DNA of 64,000 nt, from positions 38,694-102,693 of the forward strand of contig NZ_QOCF01000036.1 of the NCBI RefSeq assembly GCF_003318255.1. The letters run 5' to 3'. This stretch comes from Ruegeria sp. A3M17. Lineage in GTDB: Bacteria > Pseudomonadota > Alphaproteobacteria > Rhodobacterales > Rhodobacteraceae. A model generated the notes under the pieces. The model was given only the letters and a program-made list of their open reading frames with translations. It had not been told where the DNA came from and ran no database searches. Made by a program: the position numbers and the translations under genes. Below are positions 1 through 9,718 of the stretch, one piece after another; within the stretch, counting starts at the first letter, position 1, and each line of letters opens with the position of its first letter.

Positions 1-353
1 GCCGCGTCGGAAAGTTCTTCGGCCAGCCCTGCAGCGCGGGTATCCAGAGACTGAATGCCCAGCAGGGCTTCGCCTGCCTTGTCCAACAGGTAAAGCCCGT
101 TGCCGTGGCCTGCGCACCCAACACCTATGATATCGGCCGCGTTGATACCGGCAGTGTCAATGCAACCGGCAATCACCTGCCGTGCATTAACCCACAGCTC
201 ATTCAGGTCGCGTTCCACATGCCCCGGTTGTGGGGTCGAGGATTGACCGTCCAGTGCCTGCATCGCAACCGGGCGCCCCCGCAAGTCGAAGAGAACAGCC
301 TTGATGACCGTGTTCCCCGCGTCCAGCCCCAATATGTACTGGTTTTCAGCCAC
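1..353 (-). CDS. FGGY-family carbohydrate kinase, N-terminal part (cut by window edge)
   Basis: Probably phosphorylates the sugar or polyol imported by the transporter of this operon, using ATP in the cytoplasm. The N-terminus reads ILGLDAGNTVIKAVLFD, the phosphate-binding start of the FGGY/actin-like ATPase fold, followed by a GCAGHGNGLYLLDKAG segment typical of xylulokinase-like members. I place the start at GTG (351-353) because the sequence GTGGCTGA lets it overlap the end of the upstream aldolase gene by 8 nt, the coupling style used throughout this operon. Only about 117 residues are inside the window, so the substrate and the C-terminal half cannot be judged. The family is clear and the substrate unknown. 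Confidence 0.85.
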   Translation of the reverse strand, partial: MAENQYILGLDAGNTVIKAVLFDLRGRPVAMQALDGQSSTPQPGHVERDLNELWVNARQVIAGCIDTAGINAADIIGVGCAGHGNGLYLLDKAGEALLGIQSLDTRAAGLAEELSDA

Positions 354-1188
354 GGTTATAGATGTCCCACGCTTCTTCGCCGCCCGCCCCGTTGTGGATC
401 ATTGCCATCAAAGCCGCCACAACCGCCTTCGGATTGTCATGCTGATAGATGTTGCGGCCATAGACCATCCCTTGCGCGCCCTGCGCCATCAGGGCCGCTG
501 ATTTCATTAACACATTCTTCAGGTCTTCCTTGCCGCCGCCTCGCACCAGAACTGGCACGCGCGCGGCCTCGATGACACGATGGAAATCTTCTGGGTTTTC
601 GGTCGGATCAGCCTTGATGATGTCAGCCCCCATTTCTGAGGCTAAACGCACCAACGTCACGATCTTCTCAGCGTCGCCGTCCACCTGATAGCCGCCGCGA
701 ACATCGTTTGGCAGCATGACCAGTGGCTCAATCATCAGCGGCATGCCGTACTTGTGACAAGCTGCGCGTACCCGGCTGATATTCTCGACACATTGGCGGA
801 AGAGTTCGGGTTCATCAGGCAACATGAACAGGTTGACGACCACGGCCGCCGCATCCATCTCAAGCGCGCCGATGATTGGCTCATCGGCGTTCTGCAACAT
901 CGACCACATCACCCGATGCCGCTGATCATTATAGGGGTTGCCCATGTCGATCCGCATTACAAGCGCAGGTTTGTTCTTCTCGGGCCGCGCCTGCAACAGA
1001 TCGGCCTGCCCATAGGTACATTGGATCGCATCCGGCTTGGCCCCGATGAGCGTGTCCATGACCCCCGCCATATCCTCAAGCCCGACCATGAAGCTGGGCT
1101 CGTTGCAAACCCCGTGGTCGATCGCGACGTCCAGGCATCCACCGTTGGTAAACATCCGGTTCATCCGGGCTTTGGTGCTTACACGCAT
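346..1188 (-). CDS. Class I fructose-bisphosphate aldolase-like enzyme (DhnA/LsrF type)
   Basis: Predicted Schiff-base aldolase of the DhnA/LacD/LsrF TIM-barrel group, about 280 residues. It would cleave or rearrange a phosphorylated ketose in the cytoplasm. The N-terminal LDVAIDHGV motif and the C-terminal DIIKADPTENPEDF segment are typical, with the Lys of DIIKADPT as the likely Schiff-base residue. Near the end, RGGGKEDLK and GMVYGRNIYQ form the phosphate-binding loops. The gene overlaps the dehydrogenase upstream by 10 nt and the kinase downstream by 8 nt. In this context it probably acts after the kinase and the GlpD-like dehydrogenase. The exact substrate cannot be read from the sequence. 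Confidence 0.85.
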   Translation of the reverse strand: MRVSTKARMNRMFTNGGCLDVAIDHGVCNEPSFMVGLEDMAGVMDTLIGAKPDAIQCTYGQADLLQARPEKNKPALVMRIDMGNPYNDQRHRVMWSMLQNADEPIIGALEMDAAAVVVNLFMLPDEPELFRQCVENISRVRAACHKYGMPLMIEPLVMLPNDVRGGYQVDGDAEKIVTLVRLASEMGADIIKADPTENPEDFHRVIEAARVPVLVRGGGKEDLKNVLMKSAALMAQGAQGMVYGRNIYQHDNPKAVVAALMAMIHNGAGGEEAWDIYNRG

Positions 1189-2900
1189 TCTGTTCTCCGT
1201 TCCTTGTTTCGTGCGGTCAGAGTCGCGGCTGAGACGCCAAAGAACTCGGACAATTCATGGATCAGCGTTTCTTTCTGATCGGTGATTTCTTGCGGGCTAA
1301 GCTGGCGTTCTTCGACAAAGATGCGGCCCAGCCGGTCCAGCAATGCTTCGGAAATCTGTCCTGTTATGGCCAGCGGGGTGCGGCGCAGGACGATGTCGGA
1401 CAGTGTCTCGACAAACTCGGTGTGCATCAGCCAGATGATTTCGGCCACGGTGTAGGGGCAGTCGACAATCAGAGGTGTGTCCAAAAACGATTGACAGAAC
1501 AGCGCGACATCATCGGCCTGACTGCCATAATGTTCGACCAGGTGCTGCGCCCGGTCGTGCGTGACGTGGAACTCATCCACCAGCCGGCTTTGCAAAGTGA
1601 TCGGGTCATCGGGAAACTGAACACCGCCGCCAATGGCCAGCCCAAGGGTGGACGTCCGGCGTGTCGTGCCGAGTACGGCCAGAACCTCATCGCCCGTTTG
1701 CTCTCCGAAGGCGCGGAAAGTGGTCCATTTGCCACCGATCATGCAGAACTGCGGAACTTTCCCATCCAGACGCCGCGTGTAGTGGCCGCGCGAAATCCGG
1801 CCGGTAAAATCCTGATCACTGCGTGGTAACGGGCGGATACCGCTATAGCTGAACACCACCTGATCGGCCTCGATCTCAACCCCTGGAAAGACCAGTTGAA
1901 GCGAACCGAGGATGTAGTCGAATTCCTCGGGTTCGCACCGCACACGCGCGGCCTTGTCGACGCGGATATCGGTGGAACCTGCCAGCACCTTGCCTTGATA
2001 CGGAAATACGATGCAGACCCGCCCGTCGGTATTTTCGAAATAGACCATATGCCCGCCAAGCGCCTGCAAAAGGGTCGGGTTGTCGATGATCAGGTGCGAA
2101 CCTTTGGTCCCCGAGACCATTTTTTCGTTCGCGCCGCTGCCAAAGGCTTGCACTGTATCGTCAAGCCACGCACCGGTTGCGTTCACTATCACTTTAGGCT
2201 CAACCGGTATGGTCTTGCCGCTGCGCCGATCCGTGATGGTGTGGGTTTCGCCGTCCCGCGTCATTTCCGCATAATTCAGGGCGACACAGTCCGGAGCCGC
2301 AGCCTGCATGTCCCGGATCATCTCAACGCAAAGCCGCTCCGGATGGGTGATCTGCGCATCGTAATACACCGCCGACCGCGTGGCTTTGGTCGTCAATTCA
2401 GGCCAGTCCGTGCGGGTCCGGTTTGCACTATTGAAGTGATGCTTTGGCAGGATACGCCGCTTACGTGTGACCCAATCATAGAGCGTCAAACCAAGTTTGA
2501 TCGGCACCGCCCCACGGCTCGAGGGCTTGCCCTGCCAACCGACAAAGCTCGCCGCTGCATTTAACACGCCCGAAAAGACCGACGTAATCGGAATGACCGT
2601 CGGCAAAGGCCGCACCATATGCGGCGCGTTCCGCAGCAGAGCATCGCGTTCCTGCAGGGATTCACGCACCAGATCGAATTCACCGTTTTCAAGATATCGC
2701 AAGCCGCCGTGGATCATCCGTGACGGGGCCGCGCTGCACCCCGAGGCGAAATCGTTCCGCTCGACCAGCAACACCCGCAGCCCCTGCAAAGCAAGTTCAC
2801 GATAGACCCCTATTCCGTTCACGCCCCCGCCGATGACTACCACGTCAAACGCAGCGTCTTCGCGCAACCGTGTCAGGTTTTGTTGTCTTTGATCTGACAT
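1179..2900 (-). CDS. FAD-dependent glycerol-3-phosphate dehydrogenase-like (GlpD/EryB family)
   Basis: A 573-residue flavoprotein of the GlpD family. It has the FAD-binding motif VVVIGGGVNGIGVYREL near residues 20-35 and the family signature IHGGLRYLENGEFDLVRESL near residues 63-82. The usual Ser-rich G-T-S-S-R-S-S loop reads GCSAAPSRM here, so the substrate may differ from sn-glycerol-3-phosphate. Relatives include EryB, which oxidises erythritol 4-phosphate, and that fits an operon with an FGGY kinase and a SorC-type regulator. Electrons would go to quinone at the inner membrane face. It lies 31 nt after the aldo/keto reductase gene and overlaps the aldolase gene by 10 nt. Family confident, polyol-phosphate role inferred. 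Confidence 0.85.
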   Translation of the reverse strand: MSDQRQQNLTRLREDAAFDVVVIGGGVNGIGVYRELALQGLRVLLVERNDFASGCSAAPSRMIHGGLRYLENGEFDLVRESLQERDALLRNAPHMVRPLPTVIPITSVFSGVLNAAASFVGWQGKPSSRGAVPIKLGLTLYDWVTRKRRILPKHHFNSANRTRTDWPELTTKATRSAVYYDAQITHPERLCVEMIRDMQAAAPDCVALNYAEMTRDGETHTITDRRSGKTIPVEPKVIVNATGAWLDDTVQAFGSGANEKMVSGTKGSHLIIDNPTLLQALGGHMVYFENTDGRVCIVFPYQGKVLAGSTDIRVDKAARVRCEPEEFDYILGSLQLVFPGVEIEADQVVFSYSGIRPLPRSDQDFTGRISRGHYTRRLDGKVPQFCMIGGKWTTFRAFGEQTGDEVLAVLGTTRRTSTLGLAIGGGVQFPDDPITLQSRLVDEFHVTHDRAQHLVEHYGSQADDVALFCQSFLDTPLIVDCPYTVAEIIWLMHTEFVETLSDIVLRRTPLAITGQISEALLDRLGRIFVEERQLSPQEITDQKETLIHELSEFFGVSAATLTARNKERRTECV

Positions 2901-2931
2901 GATAGTCCTGTTCGTAACCGGGCGTTGAGGC

Positions 2932-3933
2932 TTAGCTGTCCAGATCGCTCAAATGAGCCTGGGTTTGCGTGTTGATCTGGGAAATCTCGGTCTCGGTCAG
3001 GCGCAACTGCCCTGCCTTCGCGTTCTCCACCGCCTGCGCTGCATCACGTGCCCCACACAGCGAAAAGGTGATACCGGGTTGTTGAACCGTCCATGCGATG
3101 ACGGTCTGCGCCAGGGTCGCGCCGTGCGTCTCGGCAATCGGAGCGATGGCCGCCATCAGGTCCGCCACTTTCTGGCGGTTCGCCATAGAAAAGCGTGGAT
3201 TGTCCTTGCGCTGATCGTCACCCGTGAATTCGCGATCCGGCCCGATCTTGCCGCTGAGCAGACCCAACGCCAGCGAGGAATAGCTGAGCACTGACACGCC
3301 ATTCTCACGACAAACCGGCAACAACGTGCCTTCGATGTCGCGCTTGACCATCGAATATTCTTCCTGGATGGCGTCCAATTGGCCGGTGGCGACATAGGCC
3401 TTCACCTCATCGACCGAGGTATTGCTGGCGCCTATGGAACGGATTTTTCCCTGCTGTTTCAAAGTATCCAGCGCTTCCATCGTCTCGGCGATGGGGGTCG
3501 TCGGGTCCTGCCAATGAGTTATGTAATGATCGATGTAATCGGTGCCCAGACGGGTCAGGCTTTGCTCGACCTCATGGATGATCGCATCCTTGCCCAGATA
3601 ACGATGCACCGGTTTTCCGTCATAGTCGAAGAAATGGTTGCCCTTGTGCGTATGCCAGACCAGCCCGCATTTAGTCGCCAGAACAACCTTTTCGCGACGT
3701 CCCTTAAGGGCTTTGCCCACGATATCCTCGGCCACGCCCTGCCCGTATGCCGGAGCTGTGTCGATCAGGGTCACTCCCGCATCAACCGAAGCCTGAATCG
3801 CCGCGATGGATTTGGCTTCATCCGTACCGCCCCACATCCAGCCACCGATAGCCCATGTGCCCAGCCCGATGACCGAGGCTTGGATCCCCGACGCACCGAT
3901 TTCGCGTGTCAGCATGTCATGCGACATCCTCAT
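2932..3933 (-). CDS. Aldo/keto reductase
   Basis: NAD(P)H-dependent aldo/keto reductase of 333 residues with the TIM-barrel signatures of the family. These are GTWAIGGWMWGG at the N-terminus, LIDTAPAYGQG carrying the catalytic Asp and Tyr, VVLATKCG carrying the catalytic Lys, and the HWQDPTTPI segment. The open frame runs further upstream, but I chose the ATG at 3931-3933. It forms an ATGA overlap with the stop of the SorC-type regulator, and the homologous sequence (LTREIGASGIQASVIGLG) starts just after it. Its likely job is to reduce or oxidise an aldehyde or keto intermediate of the imported sugar. The substrate is not deducible. Confidence 0.9.
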   Translation of the reverse strand: MRMSHDMLTREIGASGIQASVIGLGTWAIGGWMWGGTDEAKSIAAIQASVDAGVTLIDTAPAYGQGVAEDIVGKALKGRREKVVLATKCGLVWHTHKGNHFFDYDGKPVHRYLGKDAIIHEVEQSLTRLGTDYIDHYITHWQDPTTPIAETMEALDTLKQQGKIRSIGASNTSVDEVKAYVATGQLDAIQEEYSMVKRDIEGTLLPVCRENGVSVLSYSSLALGLLSGKIGPDREFTGDDQRKDNPRFSMANRQKVADLMAAIAPIAETHGATLAQTVIAWTVQQPGITFSLCGARDAAQAVENAKAGQLRLTETEISQINTQTQAHLSDLDS

Positions 3934-4898
3934 GTTCCTTCCATTTCCTGTATGACTGCGGTCGCTGTGTCTTCGTCCAGGATCAGCGAGTTGAGAAACT
4001 TGCCGTTCAGCACCGCCTTGATTGGCAAAACCTTTTCCGCCCCGGTGCTGACACCTATTACCCGCGCACATTGCGCCAGATCGTTTGGAGCCACCGAAAC
4101 CAATCGAGAATTCAGCGCATAGTTCGACACCGAGCCGTCGGTTTGGATAAGATGGGCCAGAAACTCTCCGATCACACCCATTCCCACCAGCATCTTGCGG
4201 TCGGCCTCGGGCACCGGATGCAGATCGTAATAGCTTGAACCTTCAGGTTCGATCGAACCGATCCCCACCAACGCGACATTGGCCCGGCGGGCGATATCCA
4301 AAACCTCTCGGATGGAGGACACCTGTTCCAGCATATCGCGCTGGTCTCGGCTTTCAGCAAACAGCGGCGCATGCAGCAACATGGTTTTGCCGCCCAAACG
4401 CTCGGCCATCTGCGTCGCAAGGTGGTTCACGTCGGTATAATACTTGCCCTGAATGCCGCCGGTCAGAGGCACTACCGTCACATCAAAAGCGCGTTCAACT
4501 TCCAGCGCCTCAACCGTTGCGCTGATAGCTTTACCTCCGGTGATCGCAATGACGTCACCATCCCGCAGGGTTTCGACCAGATGATTTGCCGCGGCACGCC
4601 CGACCTGTTGCAGGGTTGTCTCTGCACTTCCCGCGACCGAGGGGGTTACGATGGCCTCAGTCAGGCTCGTCGACCTAGTCAGATCACGTTCTATGTCCAT
4701 CAGTGTTTCAAACGGGCTTTCCACGTCGATCTTGACCATGCCCATTTTGCGGCCCTGCGTGATCAGGCGATTGACCTTCGAGTTCGATAGGTTCAGCGCC
4801 CGCGCGATATCGGCCTGCTTCTGTCCTTCCAGATAATGCAGCACCAGGACGGTGTGGATCTGGCGGATCAGTTCAAAGTCTTTCTTCTTGTCCAACAT
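3930..4898 (-). CDS. SorC/DeoR-type sugar-responsive transcriptional regulator
   Basis: About 322 residues. An N-terminal helix-turn-helix (QKQADIARALNLSNSKVNRLITQGRKMGMV, residues about 30-60) is followed by a SorC-type sugar-phosphate-binding domain with GGIQGKYYTDVNHLATQMAERLGG and GIGSIEPEGSSYY segments. Such regulators bind a phosphorylated intermediate and control their own operon. The gene sits inside the operon, between the permease and the aldo/keto reductase. ATG 4896-4898 overlaps the permease stop as TGATG; a GTG one codon upstream (4899-4901) is the alternative start. EryD of erythritol operons belongs to the same family, which supports a polyol theme but does not prove it. Confidence 0.88.
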   Translation of the reverse strand: MLDKKKDFELIRQIHTVLVLHYLEGQKQADIARALNLSNSKVNRLITQGRKMGMVKIDVESPFETLMDIERDLTRSTSLTEAIVTPSVAGSAETTLQQVGRAAANHLVETLRDGDVIAITGGKAISATVEALEVERAFDVTVVPLTGGIQGKYYTDVNHLATQMAERLGGKTMLLHAPLFAESRDQRDMLEQVSSIREVLDIARRANVALVGIGSIEPEGSSYYDLHPVPEADRKMLVGMGVIGEFLAHLIQTDGSVSNYALNSRLVSVAPNDLAQCARVIGVSTGAEKVLPIKAVLNGKFLNSLILDEDTATAVIQEMEGT

Positions 4899-5911
4899 CA
4901 CCCGCGCCTCTTGTTTAGGTAATGGTCGATGGTGACCGCTGCCAGAAGGATCGAGCCGCGAATAATGTCCTGCCAGTAGACCGACACATCCAGCAGCGCC
5001 AACGAGCTGGAAACCAGTGACAGAAGGATCACACCGAGGATCGCACCCAGGATCGACCCCGAACCGCCATTCAAACTGGCCCCGCCAATGACAGCGGCGG
5101 CGATGATAGTCAGTTCAAGTCCCAGCCCGAATGTGGGCTGTGCCGATCCGAACCGCGCCATGTAAATGATGCCTGCCACACCGCAGAGCGTCGAACACAA
5201 GGTTGTGGTCAGAAAGATCACCTTTTTGGTGCGAATGCCTGAATAGGCGGCGGCCTTTTCGTTACTGCCGGTATAGAACACCTTGCGGAACATGGTCGTG
5301 CGCCGCAGCATGAAATCAAAGGCGATGACGAAGACCAAAAAGATCACAATCACAATCGGTATCGGCCCGATGGACCCCTGCCCGATGAACTTGAATTCCG
5401 GAGGAAGGGTATACAAGCCAAGCGGCCGCCCTCCGGTGAACAACAAACAGGCACCTCGTGCAATCACCATGATGGCGAGTGAGACGATGAAGTGGTGCAG
5501 GCCAACGCGGGTGACAAAGAACCCCATAAATGCACCAATGGCCGTACACAAGGCTATGGCCATGGCCGAGGCCACCCAAGGATCTATCCCGCTGAGAAAG
5601 AGCCATCCCGCGATCACCATCGCAAGCGCGGTGACCGATCCAACCGACAGATCGATCCCGCCGGAAATCAGCAGGATCGTCATCCCGATTACCAGCAATC
5701 CATCGACCGCAAAGGCCATGGACATCGCCCGCATATTGGCCCAGGTCAGAAAGTAGGGCGACGCGAATGACATAATCACAAACAAACCCAGAATAATGAC
5801 GATCAGCCCCGTCTCACGCATACGCAACATGCGCTTTAGCAGCGGTGCGCTGTCGGATGATCCCGCGGGGGTCAGATTTACAGTGTTGTCCATTTTCGTG
5901 TCTCCGCTCAT
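4898..5911 (-). CDS. Sugar ABC transporter permease (RbsC family)
   Basis: Inner-membrane permease of 337 residues with about ten hydrophobic segments and the family hallmark [16 protein letters not shown] near residues 85-100. The later [24 protein letters not shown] segment is the conserved cytoplasmic loop contacting the ATPase. The hydrophilic N-terminus (about 25 residues) precedes the first membrane segment; an internal ATG (MDNTVN) could also serve as start. The gene overlaps the ATPase gene upstream by ATGA and the regulator downstream by one base, so the three are translationally coupled. It works with the periplasmic binding protein and the double-domain ATPase of this operon. Confidence 0.92.
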   Translation of the reverse strand: MSGDTKMDNTVNLTPAGSSDSAPLLKRMLRMRETGLIVIILGLFVIMSFASPYFLTWANMRAMSMAFAVDGLLVIGMTILLISGGIDLSVGSVTALAMVIAGWLFLSGIDPWVASAMAIALCTAIGAFMGFFVTRVGLHHFIVSLAIMVIARGACLLFTGGRPLGLYTLPPEFKFIGQGSIGPIPIVIVIFLVFVIAFDFMLRRTTMFRKVFYTGSNEKAAAYSGIRTKKVIFLTTTLCSTLCGVAGIIYMARFGSAQPTFGLGLELTIIAAAVIGGASLNGGSGSILGAILGVILLSLVSSSLALLDVSVYWQDIIRGSILLAAVTIDHYLNKRRG

Positions 5912-7422
5912 GCGACCGAGTCCTGCGCGTCCATGACGGAGGCCAGGTGCATGATGTTTTCTTCTGTCATCTCATCGCCGGTGACCTGCCCGCTGATGCG
6001 CCCTTCGCGCACCACCAGCACGCGGTCACAGACACCAATCAGTTCGGGCAACTCTGAAGAAATCACGACGATCCCCACGCCTTCGGTCGCTAGTTCGCGC
6101 AGAATGCGGTGAATCTCGGATTTCGCGCCCACATCGACCCCGCGGGTCGGTTCGTCGAGAAAAATCAGGCGCGGGTTCACTGACAGCATTTTGGCCAGCG
6201 CCACCTTTTGCTGATTGCCCCCCGACAGAGACGACACCGGATCGCTCAGCGATCCGCATTTCAGGTTCAGCTTGTGTCCCAACGCCTTGGCTTGTGCCTC
6301 TTCCGTACCGGATTGAATCAGGCCAATCCCATTAGCCACCTGCTCCAGATTCAGGGCGGAAACATTGGCGGCAATTGGCAGATCGAGGAACACGCCATCC
6401 CCTTTGCGGTCTTCGGACAGATACACCACCCCCTTGGCAATACTGTCCTGATAATTCCGCAGGTTTAGCTTTTCACCGTTCAGCCAGACCTCACCCGTGA
6501 CATCTCCCTCAAGCTGGCAGATACCTTTGACGATCTCACTGCGGCCCGCGCCAATCAGACCAGCGACGCCCAGAATTTCACCCTTGTTCAATGTGAATGA
6601 AACATCACGAAAGCGCTTCGTTTCGGTCAGGTTGCGCACGTCCAGGATCACTTCGTCCGAAGGCATTTCTTGCTTTTGGGGATAAAGATTGTCGATCACC
6701 CGCCCGACCATGGCGTTGACCACATCGCTGGGCTGAATTTCGGCAACGTTTTGAGTGACGATATGCTGCCCGTCCCGGAACACCGAAACCCGGTCGCAAT
6801 TGTTGAATATCTCGACCATTCGGTGCGAAATATAGATGATCGAAATCCCCTGATCCGCCAGTTTGCGCATGATCCCGAACAAGGTTTGGGCTTCGGCTTC
6901 CGTGAGTGCGGCTGTCGGCTCATCAAGGATCAAAATGCGGCATTCCAGCGTCAGGGCTTTGGCGATCTCGACCAGCTGCTGGTTCGAGATCGAAAGGTGT
7001 TTCACCAGGATCGAGGGATCAATATCGCTGAGCTGCCGAAACACATCGACTGCATCGCGTTCCAGTTTTCGATAGTCCATCAGCCAGGACCGGCTGACAT
7101 TGGTCTTGGCCATAAAGATGTTTTCGGCCACCGACACATCAGGACACAGGGCAATTTCCTGATGCACAAAACCAATACCCAATTGTTGCGCCATTGTCGG
7201 AGACGAGATTTTGACCGGGTCACCGTCCAGCACGATTTTGCCGCTGTCTGGTTGCAATATCCCGTCGATCACGTTCATCAGGGTCGACTTGCCTGCACCG
7301 TTTTCCCCTGCAACGGCGTGGATTTCCCCCTTGCGGAGTTCAAAATCAATCCCGCGCAATGCTTTGACCGGGCCAAAGGACTTGCTGAGGTTCGATATCC
7401 GAAGGATCACGTCATCTTGCAT
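5908..7422 (-). CDS. Sugar ABC transporter ATP-binding protein (RbsA family, two ATPase domains)
   Basis: Cytoplasmic ATPase of 504 residues with two fused nucleotide-binding domains, as usual for carbohydrate CUT2 transporters. Domain 1 has Walker [10 protein letters not shown] and Walker [12 protein letters not shown], with a weak signature ([15 protein letters not shown]). Domain 2 has a degenerate Walker A (GLIGAGRSE), which is normal for the family, then the full signature [15 protein letters not shown] and Walker [15 protein letters not shown]. It follows the binding-protein gene after a gap of about 100 nt that holds a small hairpin, and overlaps the permease gene by ATGA. Confidence 0.93.
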   Translation of the reverse strand: MQDDVILRISNLSKSFGPVKALRGIDFELRKGEIHAVAGENGAGKSTLMNVIDGILQPDSGKIVLDGDPVKISSPTMAQQLGIGFVHQEIALCPDVSVAENIFMAKTNVSRSWLMDYRKLERDAVDVFRQLSDIDPSILVKHLSISNQQLVEIAKALTLECRILILDEPTAALTEAEAQTLFGIMRKLADQGISIIYISHRMVEIFNNCDRVSVFRDGQHIVTQNVAEIQPSDVVNAMVGRVIDNLYPQKQEMPSDEVILDVRNLTETKRFRDVSFTLNKGEILGVAGLIGAGRSEIVKGICQLEGDVTGEVWLNGEKLNLRNYQDSIAKGVVYLSEDRKGDGVFLDLPIAANVSALNLEQVANGIGLIQSGTEEAQAKALGHKLNLKCGSLSDPVSSLSGGNQQKVALAKMLSVNPRLIFLDEPTRGVDVGAKSEIHRILRELATEGVGIVVISSELPELIGVCDRVLVVREGRISGQVTGDEMTEENIMHLASVMDAQDSVA

Positions 7423-7503
7423 GGCACCACCGTCTCGGGGACTTGTATCGGTTCGGGTAGAGAACCGCCCGCGAACTTAACTGGAATTGCGCGGACGGTT
7501 TGT

Positions 7504-7519
7504 CGGAGGGGGTGCTCCG
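7504..7519 (-). terminator. Small hairpin after the binding-protein gene
   Basis: The arms CGGAG and CTCCG form a 5-bp stem with a six-base loop, directly after the stop codon of the periplasmic binding-protein gene and before the ATPase gene. There is no U-tract, so it is more likely an mRNA-stabilising or partial attenuation element that keeps binding-protein transcript levels high. The stem is short and this is a tentative call. Confidence 0.3.
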
Positions 7520-7520
7520 A

Positions 7521-8537
7521 TCAGGCCGGATCGCGTCCGTCCATGTAGACATTCAGATCAAAGCTGTCGGCATTGTCCTTGGTGATGACCGCAAAGCCAT
7601 TGTCCATGAACGGGATCTGAACCGGGTTGAAGCCGCTGGTCTTCCAGTCGTTGAAAGGATCAAAAACGTCTGCCCGGTTCGCCAGGTGCACCGCCATGAA
7701 ACCCATGAAGCCCTGCACACCCTGATTGGGGTTCAGAGACATGTGGATATTGCCGGCACGGATATGCTCCAGCGTGGTCGGCGTCACATCCGCATGCATG
7801 ATCAGAATATTAGATTCCGCTTCAAGTTTGGCGGCAACCGCGCCTTCCGCCGAGCCGGCTTCGGGGATCCAGATCGCGGCAACATTCGGGTTGGCCTGAA
7901 TGATCGATGCAGTCGCGCGATAGGCTGCGTTGCTGTCCTGGTTCGTGGCCTGACGCCCAACCAGTTTCATGTTCGGATAGTTATCCTCCATATACGCGAT
8001 CAAGGAAGTCACGCGCAGGTCATGGTTCGACTGACCCGGGTTTTCCAGAACCGCATACTCGGCGCTGTCACCCACCTGTTTGACAATCTCTTCCGCGGCA
8101 AACTTGGCCTCGGCATGGTTGTCTGACGTAATGTATCCGGTACGTTTCGAATTTGGGCTGTCTGCAGCAAAGGTCACGATTTCCGTGCCGTTATCGATGG
8201 CTCGGTTGATCGGCTCGATGAAAGGGTCAGATTGCATCGGGTGCAGCAGAACTCCAGCAGGCGATTTCACCAGATCCTGCTCGAACGAGGCGATCTGCTT
8301 GGTGATGTCATAGTCCGGCGTGCCCGAGAACACGGTCTCGCATCCAAAGGCTTCGGCTGCCTGTTTGAAGCCCTGATAGACTGGTACCCAATAGGGATGG
8401 CCCGAGACCATGACGTTCATAACATAAGTCTCACCCGGCTCGCACATTATGCCCTCGGCCTGCGCTGAGGTGGCTGTGATGCCAGCCACCGCCAAAGCAG
8501 CGGACGCGATAATGTTGTTTGCTTTCGAAAAGTTCAT
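7521..8537 (-). CDS. Sugar ABC transporter periplasmic substrate-binding protein (RbsB-like)
   Basis: About 338 residues with a cleavable signal peptide (MNFSKANNIIASAALAVAGI, then ATSAQA before the mature EGIMCEPGETYVMNVM). The fold is the type I periplasmic sugar-binding protein: paired Rossmann-like domains with HPYWVPVYQGFKQAAEAFG near the mature N-terminus and IWIPEAGSAEGAVAAKLEAE in the second half. I chose the ATG at 8535-8537, which has GGAGG 7 nt upstream; an earlier in-frame start would lack a ribosome site and give a hydrophilic extension before the signal peptide. It is the first gene of the polyol or sugar operon, so its promoter lies in the region upstream of 8537. The ligand is not deducible. 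Confidence 0.9.
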   Translation of the reverse strand: MNFSKANNIIASAALAVAGITATSAQAEGIMCEPGETYVMNVMVSGHPYWVPVYQGFKQAAEAFGCETVFSGTPDYDITKQIASFEQDLVKSPAGVLLHPMQSDPFIEPINRAIDNGTEIVTFAADSPNSKRTGYITSDNHAEAKFAAEEIVKQVGDSAEYAVLENPGQSNHDLRVTSLIAYMEDNYPNMKLVGRQATNQDSNAAYRATASIIQANPNVAAIWIPEAGSAEGAVAAKLEAESNILIMHADVTPTTLEHIRAGNIHMSLNPNQGVQGFMGFMAVHLANRADVFDPFNDWKTSGFNPVQIPFMDNGFAVITKDNADSFDLNVYMDGRDPA

Positions 8538-9718
8538 GAATTTCCTCCCATCGGAATGCACTTGCTATTGCGATGCGTTTCTCCTCCAGCATCACGTATG
8601 CAAGAAATTTCGTCATTTGGTTTTTTTTGCACAATTGCTTTCTAAAGGTGTGGCGAAAGAACCGTCAACATGCTCATGGAAAATTACCAGTTCGCGAAAT
8701 AAATTTCACTTCGTGGTGCATTTTGGGGTTGGTGCACTTGACCTAGGTACACCCAAACCCAATTTCTTGCCCGTCTCTCGTGAGCAGCTGCAATTGCACG
8801 TTTGGGTTGTTTGAGCCAACTGATGAATTGACCGCGACATTATTCAAGAGTGCCAAAGATCAACTTCAAAGGAGCGCACCAACCACGATGGGTAATCCTG
8901 TTCGCGGTCTTTTTCCACGTTCGCGGCGGCGTCTCGTACCGCGACCTGGAGGAGTTCATGGCGGAACGTGGTGTGACGGTTGATCACGCGACGTAGCTGC
9001 GAAGGTCTTGACCACGAACATGCGACGATTAAGGCGACGTCGCTGCGTAAAATCGTGTCTAAGATGATGGCCTCAACGGATCGGCGCACGCGCCTCAAAA
9101 GTCTTGCTTGAAGGACCGTACTGCAATTTGTAATGCGGCACCGACTTCGCTGTGTTGCAGTAAGTTTCAGTGCTGCGCGTACGCCTAAAAATTCACCGCT
9201 CCCGAGTAGAACCCTGATCCTTTATTCACTGCCGCTGACGTAAATGTCACATATCCGCATTTGATCTCAAACCAAACGCCCGGTGATCGATGAAGGAATG
9301 GACAGCCTGTCTCGCCGGATCAAGATTTTAGCACATGGCGATGTGCGATCCGTGTGCGTTCCTTTGTTAAGGTTTGCGAAACACAAGAACGCAGCCCCAA
9401 GTGCGCTTGCAGCGAATTGGCGCTTTGCCCCGCAATCTGTAAATTGGCGATCCAATGCTCGCTGCTACGAGTACCAACGGCCGACTTATCTGCTGTGGAG
9501 CAGTGTGAGAAGCGACGCCGTCACAATTTTTTCGGTGCTGCGAGCGCGCAGCGAGAAATTGTAATGGCAACCATGGGCTCATTGCCGAACTCGGATGTAG
9601 TCATACGCCCCCTTGAGGTAATCACGGCGAAACGGCCCAATCTTGCCATTGAGCGCTGAACTCAAATGCTGCAATGGCATCCTGATCGCCGGACATTCAC
9701 AACAAGAGCTCAGGCAAT
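8538..9718. other. Intergenic region: promoter area plus decayed sequence
   Basis: About 1.2 kb without a convincing intact gene. The first 150 bases must hold the promoter of the minus-strand sugar operon. They contain a T-tract (near 8621-8629) followed by TTGCACAATTGC, a possible regulator site that I cannot confirm. An IS6-type transposase relic lies at 8889-8996. The rest has short open frames on both strands rich in Arg, Ser and Ala, with no start signals or recognisable domains, so I treat it as decayed non-coding DNA. Confidence 0.5.
8889..8996 (+). pseudogene. IS6-family transposase N-terminal relic
   Basis: The plus-strand frame reads WVILFAVFFHVRGGVSYRDL followed by EEFMAERGVTVDHAT and then a stop. 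This is the helix-turn-helix start of an IS6/IS26-type transposase. The same block is seen in the larger relics at 20702 (VRYGVAYRELEEIMAERGVM) and at 38291 on the minus strand (YPKDVILFVVFFDVRYGI). Everything after about residue 35 of the transposase is missing and the element has no visible ends. It is a dead fragment and a mark of past insertion near the sugar operon promoter. Confidence 0.75.

Noticed and set aside
9283..9564. Open frames on both strands in the gap before the aminotransferase gene
   Set aside because: Composition rich in Arg, Ser and Ala on both strands, no start signal and no family resemblance; treated as decayed DNA.
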